A DNA stretch of 64,000 nt from Phoenix dactylifera (lineage: Eukaryota; Streptophyta; Magnoliopsida; Arecales; Arecaceae): the NCBI RefSeq assembly GCF_009389715.1, contig NC_052392.1:39599668-39663667 (forward strand). The letters run 5' to 3'. The first letter of the stretch is position 1. Each line of letters begins with the position of its first letter. Shown one piece after another: positions 12,330 to 23,730 of the stretch. The notes below the pieces were generated by a model that did no database searches, was not told the DNA's origin, and saw only the letters and a program-made list of their open reading frames with translations. A program made the position numbers and the translations under genes.

Positions 12330-14440
12330 ACTACCACATACTTATAGAAAACTCTTCTCATTAGTATGCGAGGCATCTTATCACAATATCACAATCAACA
12401 ACGGAAATAATTTAAATAACAACTTCTAATTAAATAACAGAATTAAAAGTGTTATAAAATCAATAATATTCCAAAATCTTTCATCAACTCTAAAACAAAA
12501 TCTAGTCTAAATATATCAAAATTTTATCTCTAATCACTCTCCCATGATAAATCTCTGAGTCAAGTTAATTTTTCGAATATATAAAAATAATAAGAAATCG
12601 TATAATGAGCTAAACAACCCAGTAAGTAATGAATACCTTAACTAGATAGTTCATATAATACCGTAAAATATAAATACAAATTACGATGAATCAGTATAAA
12701 GACATAATTAATTTTGTTTCAAAATACAAATCTATTAAAATCTATATCTTTTAAATATACATATACATAATTATAAATCTGATTCGAAACAAATTGTATT
12801 TAACACAATAACTGTAGACTATGGCCACACTGATACCCTGTGGCTAGGCTAGAAATAAAACTGTACTTATACCATGCGGAGTAAGCTAGAATACCGCACT
12901 TATATCTTATAGAATGGACCAGAATACGACACTTATATCCTGCGGATTGTGCCAAAATACTACACTTATACTCTGCAGAGCAAGCCAAAATACTACATTT
13001 ATACCAGTGGGTCAGAAGCAGAATCAATGAGCTCAATTATAGTCAGAGTGCAATGCATAATCCCAATTGGCAAGATTCAGAACATAGTCAGGTTGAAGTT
13101 CAAATCTAATATATCTCAAATTTTTAAAATATTACTTCAAGTTATATATTTATTTTTCATTCAAAACATCATCTCATAAATTTATAAATTACATATAAAT
13201 CGATTAAAAATTTATTTGATATAAAAAATAATATTATATAAATAAAAAATCTAGAAAAGGCAGATCATTACTTATCTTGCAAATGCAATCCAATTAATCC
13301 CAAAATTTTTCTCAGATCATAATATTCTAAAATTATACTTTTCATTAGAATTTCACCATAATTATTTTAAAAATAAAAATCCTAAATTCCGACGCCCTCA
13401 TAGGGCTGACCAAGCAGGAGTGCCCGACATTCGGATTGGTCCAATTAAGGTGAGTTCATCGAATCATTCGAACTAGGGCATAGATAGTTCAACAGAGATC
13501 GGAGGTGATCAAATCTAATAGTGTTTGGCAAGAGTCAGAGTGAGGGTGACATGCCACCCAACAACCCTAGATCAGGACCCTTCACCTAGGTAGATCCAGA
13601 AATCACTAAAACTTGTGCTTATAGGGTCCAATCAACTCTAGAGAGAGAAAGTCCAAATGGAGAGAAAAACTTTGTAGACAAAGAAATAAGAGAGATAAAG
13701 GATGGGAAAGAGAGAGAAAGAGGGAGACGAGAGAGAGAATAGACAGAAAATAAGAGAGAAATAAAGAGAAAAGAGAGGAAGAGAGAGAAAAGCGAGAAGA
13801 TGGAGAAGAGAGGAAGTTCTTTCATGAATGAGGAAGTTCCTCTTCCCCTTCTTCTTTCCCTTCCCCCTTTTCCCTGCAGGTCCAAGGGGGTGGCAGCCAC
13901 GGTGGCCCAGCCACCCACCAGACGGTGACCATAGGAGGCCACAACCCTGACCAAACCTGGCGGCTGGTGGCAGAGGAATTAGAAGATGAAGACCGAAACA
14001 TGGCATCCCTGTTTTGGGTGATTTTTCGGAGATTTGCTGGTTTAAATCATGATGGTTCATGGCTAAAATACTAGAAATGATAGAGAAAGAAAAGAAGACG
14101 AGGAGCACTTACCTCGGTCTAGTAAAGTGGTCCAGCGGCTCTTTTCGGTGACAAATCAAGGAAGAAGATCCAAAAGAGGAGCATGGGATCGGTGGCTTGA
14201 TCTTGGGTGAACTCAATGGAGGAAGAGAAGGTCGTTAAATAAACAATCCCAGCCTTATCCGGCTGATCTTTGGATCACGATGAGCTTTTCGATATTCGAC
14301 GCGATTGAGGAAGAAGAAGACTCCCAGCTAGAGCCTTCTTCTTTGCCTTCCTCACATGTAGCACATGTGAAGCTTGGCCCAAAACTTGGCTGGCCAGTTA
14401 AGTGGACCAGCCCTGGGTTTCAAAATCTCAAGAGTGATGC
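12330..14440 (-). mobile_element. LTR-retrotransposon-derived segment (probable diverged LTR), minus orientation
   Basis: Read on the minus strand, the order is: a paired palindromic element (tcacatgtagcacatgtga at 14352-14370), a TATA-like tatttaacg near 14233-14241, a leader with a splice-donor-like gaggtaagt near 14110, a GC-rich patch, a long CT-rich tract (about 13640-13800), then a 33-bp minisatellite (12849-13012). The segment at 19717-21115 has the same order on the plus strand, so both look like copies of one LTR-type family. Ends and target duplication could not be defined, and no gag-pol is present. Confidence 0.4.
12849..13012. repeat. Minisatellite, 33-bp unit, about 5 imperfect copies
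   Basis: Units such as ccaaaatactacacttatac recur at 33-bp spacing. An open minus-strand frame therefore shows an 11-residue period, but this looks like a repeat by-product and not a protein gene. Confidence 0.8.
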
Positions 14441-17400
14441 AGTTGGACATGGTGAGAAAAACTTGGCTCTTTTATTTCAACTTTTAGAAAAAAGCAACTC
14501 CAGCGTTGGCCTGCCTTGCACATGCCTTACTAAGAAATGCCGCTACCATGCATCACCATCTGATGTCATGAGCGTGTTTATACTTATAATACCAAAACGT
14601 GTCAAACAAGGAAGATGAAAAGTTTAGACTGTATTCTTATATATCATAATTAATTTATAGGAACGGCAATAATGTGCATATATGGATGTCAAAATCAATG
14701 GGATGGAAGGTGGTTCAATTTCAAAGCTTGACACGACTAATGACAAATGCTGTCTATAAAACATATAAAAAAAGGTTATCTCGAGGCCTCGGACAATCTT
14801 ACTTGGACAAGTTCAGGAGTATGGTTGACAGAATTTGGCATGATAAAGCCAATACAAGTGCATTTGTTTTCCTTTTTAAAATACACCACCTTTTTATTTT
14901 AATTTTTATAATAAAAAAAGCCGATAAAGCAGCCATCCAGCTTTTATTGAAGAACACAAGTAGTTATAACAGTAGAAAAAAAAGAATTACAGAAGCTAAC
15001 AGATATTAAATTAGAGCGAGATAATATAACATAACAAAAGCAGTTATAAAAATAATAAGGATAAAAAAAACTCAAAGAAATATATAATGCAACTTCAGCT
15101 TAGCAAAGAACCAGCTTGCCGTCCCACATCGAATAATCCATTTGCTCAAGTACTAGCAACATCAAGCTCTATTTAACAAGGTAGATAATTTTCTTATTTT
15201 GTACTAAATTTTTGTGTGCTCATTAAGCAACTATGTGTTGTAGAGCTTGGACCAAAATATTTATACATATAAATTTTCTGCAGCAACCAAATTTATAGAA
15301 AATTACTTATTCATCAAAATTCTAATATTTCTTTCTTTCCGTCCCAACCATAAAAGGACATGAACGAGCATCATAACTACCGGGCTGCGCAGCTTTGAAA
15401 AATTTTCTCTTTCTCCAATCCAAATATATATAGTCCTTCAAAAATTTGGTGAGAGCGCATCACACCACCTAAATGACAATATTCTCTCTAGATGGAAGCA
15501 AAAAAGAAATTGCGCTCTCAGAATAAATAATCCACACATTCAAAGGAGTGGCAACCTAATACGCGCGTCCTCCCATATTTAAAATATGCTATCTTGACGA
15601 GCGTTAAGGTTGGAAAAACTGACGCAAGACTTTGTCTTTCCATCTCCATAAGATCACACCTGCGTGTATAAAAAATTAATATTAAGGTTGCTCGCCTCCC
15701 AAGGAAGCGGATCACGCAGACGGAAGGCACGCAGCTCCTTGGATGGAACACGCCAAAAGCTATACTTCACGGCTGACGCATGCTTTCTCGGCATGGAAGT
15801 GAAAGTTTCGGGCACGTTCTCGCTCGAGGAGATGAAACACAGGAAGCTTAATTTGGACAGAGTTGAGCGTGAGGTCACTGCTGTCGCAAGGCTCCTCCTA
15901 CGCCGCGGCCGTCATCGGCGTCTTAGCCGGCCGGCAATCACGGGATTATATTATAAGATTTTTTTCTTTTTTTTTTGACAGATACTTCTGCTCGAATGTC
16001 AAATATTTCCTTTTCGGGTTCATGTAAATATATTTATTCTTCAGTTATTTAATTTATTCATTTTATCAAAAAAAATATATAGTTGCAGACATCTCAAAAA
16101 ATGGTGACCTTGGAGTCTGGATGAGAGATCCACTTCCCTTGCCGTCAATCACACTGACGAGCGTACTACATTGCTCATCTTAGGTTGCACCTGACACTGG
16201 CAGAGATCCAAATCCACTACGGTTGGATCCGCCGTCAGAAATGATTTAGATGAGAACCTATTGTGATCGCAATAGATATCTTAACAATGTAGGAACTAAT
16301 CTCTGTTTAAATAACCAATTTTCTTGAGTTAGAAAGATTGCTAACCAAGCATGAAGTGTGATTTCTCATTATGCAAGGTTGATATAGCTGCCGAAATTTG
16401 CTTCTTCATTACCAAATCCATTTTAGCTCTTTCAAGAACCTATAATAATTTTGTCATCATCTCCAATTAATGTAAGCAACTCCAATCCACCTCACGATTT
16501 AAACATGCAAACTTCATTCTTTTTGACTAAAGCCAAAGTCATACTATTATTGCCCTTCCTTCTCCAGTAAAAAATCCTTCCTCATGTTTCATGCTTGGTG
16601 TCTTTTCCTTCTAGTCTTGCTAATACAGGATTCATAGTTTTTTTATTTGACTGATATTTAATATTTTTTCCATAAAATTTACTTTCACGTGAACTACCAT
16701 CTCCTTGATCATAATCCTTCAAGCTAAAATTTGGTTAAATATATATGACTCTATTTGAGTAAGATATAGATATATATAATTAAAAGAGATATATAGCTCT
16801 TGTTAGATTTTGTTTATCAAATTTTTATAATCAGAATATCCTTAGTTCCTCTCTTTGTGGATATCTATGAAAACTACGGTTCGGAAATTAAATATATAAT
16901 CTAGATGTGCCTCTTTTTATTTCTATGCCTCTATTTCTCATCTACAAGGTTTCACTTAGTCATCTCAAACCTATTGAAGTCTAGGATCTAAGATTAATTT
17001 TATATAATTTCTAATTTTTTCTATAATTTTGATAAATATGATTAACAAATTAAATATATAATTCACATACATCTCTTATTGTTTCTACGTCTTTATTTCT
17101 CATCTACATAGTTTCTCTTGGACATCTCAAAATGGTGGTACTCTAGGTTTTAGGATTAATTTATTCATATAACTTCTATTTTCTCCATAATTTTGCTTTA
17201 GTTTTATTTGTGTGTTGTTATCTTGTTTTGTACTTTCTGTCAAAACTTTCTTCTATATCCTATAGTTTATATTTTTATAATTTTATATAATTATTATATT
17301 TTTATTATTTTGTTTTTAGTTTAATTTTATGGTTATTATAATATTTTATCTTGGTTTAATATATATTTAAATATTTGTTCCGATCCTTTCTACTCTTCTA

Positions 17401-18059
17401 ATAAGTTTTCTTACTTCATCACTTTTTATTTTTGTTACATATTTTAAACATGGTTCTTCTTACTTTATTTAGTTTTATTTTAATATTTAAAAATAGAAAA
17501 TTGAAATATAATTAAGCTATTATATGTTCTTTACTATTATTATTTATTGTAAAACATGGGTTATACATGCCTGATTGCTAGTTTAGGAAAAAAAAGTATC
17601 AGAAAATAATTTTTATCAACAAAACCAAATAAAGAAAGAGAGCAATCCATACGCGAATCAACATAAAAGAAAGCGAGCAACCTGCTCCCCATCATGTCCT
17701 CCTGAGGGGACATAAAAAAAAGTATCAGAAAATAATTTTTTCACTCCTCTTTGCGCTACGCTTTTTTTCCTTTGCGGCTCTCCTGACATCTTTTTCCAAA
17801 TCAACTGTGGCGGCCCAATACATTTGGAGGCCTAAGACGAATTTAGTAAATGAAGTTTTTTTTAATAATAAAAAATTTTAAAAAGTATAAAATTTTTAAA
17901 AAAATGATATAGAAATAGATAGCTGTCAAGTACACTATTTCAACAAAGTTGCATGAATCTAACAAAGATAGACAAAAAAACCTCTCCAGTTTAATATAAT
18001 TCTTGATTAGAAGCACGGAAAAGTAATTACTCTAAAAGAAGGCCTATGAAACTGATTAA
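14441..18059. other. Intergenic, AT-rich, no gene recognised
   Basis: No convincing coding exon was found. Visible structures are an isolated USE-like gtcccacatcg at 15121-15131, an imperfect tandem duplication of about 150 bp at 16882-17205, and a roughly 25-bp direct repeat (aaaaaaagtatcagaaaata...) at about 17588 and 17715. A GC-rich patch near 15700-15930 has a 104-codon open frame whose product I do not recognise. Confidence 0.5.
16882..17205. repeat. Imperfect tandem duplication, about 150-160 bp unit
   Basis: Both copies contain aaattaaatatataat, then tttctcatctaca, a 'tctaggatctaagattaatttt'-like stretch and a ctataatttt/ccataatttt end. They are diverged, so the duplication is old. 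Confidence 0.6.
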
Positions 18060-18880
18060 ATAACTGAGGTAATGCTTGGCAATACTGTTTCTTCTTGGAT
18101 AACTTTCACGGTCGCCTTGAAAAAGGCGCTCTCTTCCCCTCAAGGGAAGAAGCTAGCACCGACTCTAAAGTTAGGACGGAATGGAATGCTTTCGGGGCTG
18201 CTTAACGAATCCTTACCACAACCGAAAAACGAGTTACTCGCTCAGGAAAATCATTTCTTTTTTGCAGTGATTTTTATTCATTAATAAAGGCGGCTTGATA
18301 GCAAGTCTTCTCCTTTATTGTCGGCCTTACGAGGGCTAATTTCCACTGTTACAGAATGAATGGTCAAGAAGTTCCTTGCCTTACTAATCTATTCTTTCTT
18401 GCGCATGGATCTAACTCTTTCTTTTTATTTAGATTGAAGAGACGAGAACGTAAAAGAAAAACAATAGGCAATAGCAAGACTGGATATCGCAGGAAGTACA
18501 GCAAGCGCGGCGAAGCTCAGCGATAACAGATCGGAATATCTTTTGAATGCTTTTCATAGTCGTAGAGATTCGGTTCTCCTGTACCATCTTACTGTTCTTC
18601 TGAAGGATTCCGCAGACCAGGAGTCTCAGCTCCGAGAATAGAAATGGTTCGTTTTGTTTCTATACGAAATTCGACGATTTCGTTTCACTTGTAAGGACTC
18701 CCCCCGAGGGGGTTGGGGGGAACGCCGGGAGAATAGCGTGGACACGCCACGATATCCGTAGTGCGTCCATGTCAAACAAGAGCAAAATAGGAAAAGGTTA
18801 TCCCATGGCACTTCATGGTCAAGGCAATGGAAAGAATTTGTTCAGAAAGGGACCTCTCTATAAGAGAAAGTAGGGGCATT
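18060..18880. other. Probable nuclear insertion of mitochondrial DNA (NUMT)
   Basis: Base composition and style shift sharply from AT-rich repeats to even-composition sequence with CCCCTCAAGGGAAGAAG-type stretches, a G/C hairpin (ccccccgagggggttgggg) and short words typical of plant mitochondrial spacers. No complete organellar gene is recognised. Borders are approximate, and the call rests on recalled sequence style rather than an alignment. Confidence 0.45.
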
Positions 18881-18930
18881 ATGGGAAATTCACTCCATCT
18901 AATTAATAAAAGTCTAATCCCATCATCTTC

Positions 18931-19010
18931 TTTTTTTTTTTTTTGGCTAAAACGGGCATTTCATACATCACGGATACGAATACACCCAATAAAATCAGAA
19001 AACAAAAAGT
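18931..19010 (-). mobile_element. LINE 3' end (same family as copies at 34170 and 62872)
   Basis: A poly(T) run at 18931-18944 followed by ggctaaaacggg mirrors the poly(T)-gctaaaaatgag start of the copy at 62872. The minus strand just upstream encodes FDFIGCIRIR followed by a stop, matching the LINE C-terminus (LFDFLSCIRTR) of that copy. The 5' extent is unknown. Confidence 0.55.
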
Positions 19011-19716
19011 CCCCTTCAAATGAGTACCAAAGCAGCAACTGCAACATCACAGCACAGCAACCATTTAATCCCCCTGGCCCCCTCCCTCCAAGAAGTCCAT
19101 CTCCATTCCCCCTATCTTTCTTCCTGATGGCCCAGCTGGATCAGGAGTAATGTGAGGGAAGGAAAACCAAGACCAAAACCAAAAAAGACAAGGGATGAGA
19201 GATAAGAGTGGCTTCAGACGTGTATCAAGCCAACCAAATCCCTCCTCTCTCTTTCTCTCCACCCAAAACAAAACTACTGTCGCCAACTTCCCAAATTGCC
19301 CCTCTGCAGGCTAGAAAACTCTCGACCTCCCTTCCATCAAGAGGGAAGACTCGTAGCCAGCTCTTGTTCCCGTTTTATATGGGGCATTTGCTTCCTTTTG
19401 GTCATGGTCAGACACAAAAAAATAGGGCAAGGAACCTCCCTCTCCCCCCCCTCTCTCTCTCAATCTCTTTCTCTCCTCTCCCTTCTTTATTTCATCGCAA
19501 GTCAGTACCTTTTTGCCTTCTCCCTTCCTTCTATGGTTATCTTTCCTTTGCCTCTTGGAGGCCTTCCAATGGCCTGGGGCCCTAGGTGACCGAGGGCCCT
19601 GGATCCAAGGTGAAGGTTAAGTTCGGCATGAACCCAAGATGATGAAGATGAGGTTTGCTATGCTCCGAGGAAAAATATCCTATGCTAACATAACGAGAGA
19701 TCGGTGATGTGTGTAA
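19011..19716. other. Intergenic, CT-rich, no gene recognised
   Basis: Pyrimidine-rich sequence with a (CT)n tract near 19450-19475. Open frames on both strands are low complexity and not gene-like. Part may be older LINE 3'UTR sequence. Confidence 0.4.
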
Positions 19717-21115
19717 GGGCCCAGTGTACTGGCCGGTCCAAAAGACTATGCAGGTCCAAATATTCCGCACGAATCTTAAAGCAAATAAGAAAAAAATAAT
19801 TAATTTGGCTCACGTGTCCTGCACGTGAGACGGAAGAAGTGGACTCTTTCTAAGAGTCAATCTTCTCCTTGATTCCATTTGAAGATGAATTCCTACGACT
19901 TGCAAGACTCTGGGAAACCCTAGGAATTGAACTATAAAATTACTCATCCTTTCTCTTTGAGCACCTCGCCGGTGAGTTCCAAACAACCACCACCGAATTT
20001 TCTTCCTCCTCGCCACATCTCAGCCACCATGCTCGCATGGGAGTGCAGCCAAGTATTTCACCGGAGTTGAGGTATTGATCTCTAACTCTTCTTTTGTTCT
20101 TTTCCGACCCCAAGACCGTCACTCACGGCCTAATTAGAAAAGCTGGCCGCTGGATTTGGCTATGAGAGGTTCCCTCGGTTTGAGTTTTCCTCCTCTAGTC
20201 TGATCACTGATGTGAATTTATCATTATTTGGGATCGAGGCTCCTGTCGAAGCTCTAATCGGGTTCTCGTCCACCTCCATGACATGAGGTGGAGCCGGTGA
20301 ACCGGGTTGTTCCATTCTTCTCCTTGTTTTGAGCCGATCTAATGTCGGTTTTTCTTATTTTCTCCCCATCACCAGCCACATGGCCGATGGTGTTGCTGCC
20401 ATGATCATTGTCGGAGCTGGTCGGAGCCGCTGCCTTCAGGGGTCGCTACCATGGGGATGGCTGGCTGTAGAGCCTCCTCCTTCCTCTCTTTTGAGAAGAG
20501 AACATGGGTTCTCTCTTGCTTTCTCTCTCTTTCTCTCTTAGTCTCTCTCTCCTATGTTTCTCTCTCTTTGTTACTCCTCTCTAATCTTTCTCTCTCTACA
20601 TATTTTAATGGACCAATGGTAGGTCTAGGTATTTTGAGAATTCGGGTAGATTCTAAGAAGGGCCCAAGACTGGTGTAGTGTGACCAGGGGTCCTAAACCA
20701 GTATTGCGCGACTAGGATCTCCAAGCTAGTGTTGCAAATCAGGGAGTTCCAGATCGGTGTTATGCAATCATAGGAGGGTTCCGGGTCGACGTTATGTGGC
20801 CCTAGGAGGGTTCTAGGTCGGCGTTATGTGGCCCTAGGAGGGTTCTAGGTCGGCGTTATGTGGCCTTAGGAGAGTTCCGGGTCGGCGTTATGTGCCCCTA
20901 AGAGGAGTTTCTAGCTGACCTTGTTATGATCATACATTATAATCCATGGACGGTTATGATTATTCTACTGATGAGATCTGATTGTAGATGAGCAATTGCC
21001 TAGGCAAGAAAGTGTTAAGCAGGATACTTTGCCCTCGAGTTCATAGATTGAGAGATGGATCGGTGTTTGTTGTACCCGAGTCTATCACGAGGGAGGTAAG
21101 AATCTCTTAACACAA
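19717..21115 (+). mobile_element. LTR-retrotransposon-derived segment (probable solo LTR), plus orientation
   Basis: The order is: a double G-box palindrome (ctcacgtg tcctg cacgtgag, 19809-19829), a TATA-like ctataaaatt near 19931, a leader with gaggtatt near 20069, a GC-rich patch, a CT-rich tract (20510-20600), a 32-bp minisatellite (20756-20915), and an end at ttaacaca. Putative borders are TGTGTAAGG...AACACA, but no target duplication is visible. The layout matches the opposed segment at 12330-14440. No gag-pol is present. Confidence 0.45.
20756..20915. repeat. Minisatellite, 32-bp unit, 5 copies
   Basis: Units run from 20756, 20788, 20820, 20852 and 20884, with the core ggcgttatgtggccctagg. 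More decayed units can be traced upstream to about 20660. Confidence 0.9.
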
Positions 21116-23580
21116 TCATGGTTGGATTTGCCAGTATGTGTGAAACATGGTGTGCCAGCCATAGGTTGAGTTATGATAGTGTGGTTGCTGGCCATAAGTA
21201 GAAGCATGGTATGTGTTTGGCTTGCCACCGGCTGGAGCATGGCTGGGTTTAATCTAATGCTTCTCTCCATATTCATTGCCGAATTAATGCAATCCAACAG
21301 AAAACTCCATCCAACTTTCTGCCAGATCAAACCTAACACAGCTGAATCTAATAATGGTCGATTTGGACCGAACATGTACAAAATTGAATGATTTTGGTCT
21401 TTCTCCATTTGCTGGCACCTCTATACAAATTTCCTCATCTTGTGTAGAAGAAAAAGTTAGCATGCAACTTCAAAAATTAGCCGGCTGACCAATTTGGCCA
21501 ATCATGTGCTCAACCAGCAGCTTAACTCGTACCTGGTTAGGCTTAGATATTTCAAATGCCAGCATAGTTTAGGTTGAGTTTTTCTTATATTTTAGGTTGT
21601 GTTAGATAGGCTTGAGCTAAGATGGCCTTTTACCAAAAAAGGAAAAGTTGAACTAGGTTGTCCAAAACCTTCATCAAGCTAAGCCTGATCTTATTGCGGA
21701 ACTACGTTTTTGAGCACTAGGACAAAACATATATAAGCTTTGTAAATCTAATAACACTAAGGTTTGACGAGGGACACAAAAAACTCTTCATCTTCCTAAT
21801 TTAATGCGTAGAGACGGCCCATGATCTTACATTGAGACCAATGAAAAAACAACATTTGGCATCGAGATCTAGTACTAGCAGTGGTCTGACGAGCATAGGA
21901 TCCAACTCACTTCCTCGAGCAAAATTTTACGAGTGCATGCAGCATGTGTTAATGTGTCATACTTCTATAATTTTTGGACAACAATTTGAAAATCCACTGA
22001 TCAATGAAATAAAGTATAAGCCAAAACCAAGATAGGAGAAGGCAGAAAAAATAAGATAAAAGAGGAGGAGGAGATGGGGAATTCAAACTCGAGCAACCAT
22101 ATAATCCAAAAGAGGCAGGACAAACGCACACCCAAATAATACGTTGAACCGGGACAAGGTATAATACTTTTGCCAGAAAGTTTGAGAGGCTCCCTTTTGT
22201 CCACAACCCACATCTCTCCTGGCTAGAGCACGAGAAACAAAGCGTGCTCTCAATAGTACATTTTGGTGGGTCTTCCAAAAGATTATCGTGATTTGGAGAG
22301 TCACATGGATTCATTGGAGAAAAATTAATGAAATCCATCTGTCCAATCTGCAAGGGGGACCATGGACCCTTGTGATCTAGGGAGCCATTGTGATTTAGCG
22401 GGGGAATAGGTATTGTTTCCTCAATAGAAATTGGCCAAATCCCTTCTCTCCGACGAATGTCTAACCACATCCAAGGAGCCTCCAACTAGAGATAGCAATT
22501 AGATCAGATCGGATCAAATATAAATCTGATTGGATGCACGATAAATTAAAAATCTGTTAATCTGAATCTGATCGTTTTATTAAACATGTAATCTATTCAG
22601 ATGTATAATAGATTAAATAATTTAAACGAGTTAAACTATTAAGCATTATGATCCCTACCTCCAACCTAAAATTTATATTTGTATAGTAACTACGTTTCTA
22701 TGGCCAAACTTGCATGAATGTTATCGTATCATCACACAAAATAACCACTGCGAACCATAATAAAAGAAACGACAAAGATGGTAGCTTGGTTCCACAAGGG
22801 TGTTGGGAGTTTATTGGGAAAGAGGGCTAAATCCAGGAGGCTGAGTTGCACGCGGAACTCATCTCACAACAGACAAAGTTAGATTGGGAAGAAAGTACAA
22901 ACAGTCAGGCTTTCATTAATGAGGGATTGGTGCATCTGACCTAAACATTTAATAGCAGTACATCCGCATTGGACCCATTAGGATTTTTTTTTTAAAAAAA
23001 AACATCTCTTGCAAAAAAATGAACAATCTCCTTTCTTGATATCACCCGTTAGATTGCTCTTCCCATATAGTTGTTAAAGCACTCCAAATTTTTTTCACCC
23101 ATCCATATCCATAGATCTCAAAGTAATTATTACATGATTTTAAAACTAATGGTGATCCGTATAAAAAAAATATTTTTCTTTGCAGATACAATTCTGTCCC
23201 ATCCCCCTCATCCTTTTCGGAGAGCACTGTTGGATAAGCAAAAAGGTGTGGTCTCAAATCTTTGTCTTCATTCGTGATCATAAAAACTTGTAAATATCTC
23301 AACTTCTCTAAAAGAATAATACCTATTATTTCTTTCAACCGCTGGCATTATCATAAGCCATAGAGATGCTCTGAATGTAACTGGATATATACAACTTGAA
23401 TCCAATAAATAATCAACCTACTCAAACAATACAAGCCATGTTATTTGTCAATTATTTTCTGGCTGGAATCATATGATACATATCATCTTGAGCCATTCAA
23501 ACCATATCTTTTGCATGCATTTAGGCATGTCAACCTTTGTGCGGTCATTGTTTTGTAGGATGCCCAATTAAGTCTCACAA
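21116..23580. other. Intergenic, repeat-rich, no gene recognised
   Basis: The only supported element is a repeat remnant at about 22488-22645 starting gagatagcaattagatcaga. It resembles the start of the hAT-like element at 26822. A 178-codon minus-strand open frame (22485-21949) shows no domain I can name and is most likely decayed repeat. Confidence 0.45.
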
Positions 23581-23584
23581 GTTT

Positions 23585-23602
23585 ACACACACATACACAC
23601 AG

Positions 23603-23636
<34 letters not shown>
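23585..23636. repeat. (CA)n/(TA)n compound microsatellite
   Basis: An ACACAC run followed by TATATA, immediately upstream of the plus-strand UGT promoter. Confidence 0.9.
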
Positions 23637-23637
<1 letters not shown>

Positions 23638-23649
23638 GCTCCTCTGCAC

Positions 23650-23690
23650 CTATATATAATATTGATCATATTTTCCATACTATATATACA
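23650..23690 (+). promoter_or_regulatory. TATA-like boxes and uORF region of the plus-strand UGT
   Basis: Two TATA-like motifs (ctatatataa near 23650 and ctatatatac near 23680) lie 40-80 bp upstream of the ATG. A 7-codon upstream ORF (ATG at about 23691, stop near 23712) precedes the main start. It would be translated only if the upstream TATA is used. Confidence 0.45.
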
Positions 23691-23730
23691 TGAAGGCTTG
23701 CTTTAGAAGATAAGAGTTGTGAGGGATGAA

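Noticed and set aside
12849-13012. CRISPR-like array
   Set aside because: Imperfect head-to-tail minisatellite without distinct spacers, in a eukaryotic genome.
13619-14108. Minus-strand frames of 111 and 156 codons
   Set aside because: Low-complexity Ser/Leu/Phe stretches produced by a CT-rich tract of the LTR-like segment.
15664-15978. 104-codon plus-strand frame in a GC-rich patch
   Set aside because: Ends in a poly(T)-encoded Phe run, lacks homology I can name and has no splice context; perhaps a gene fragment, but not supportable.
21949-22485. 178-codon minus-strand open frame
   Set aside because: No recognisable domain, odd composition and overlapping open frames on the same strand; more likely decayed repeat than a gene.
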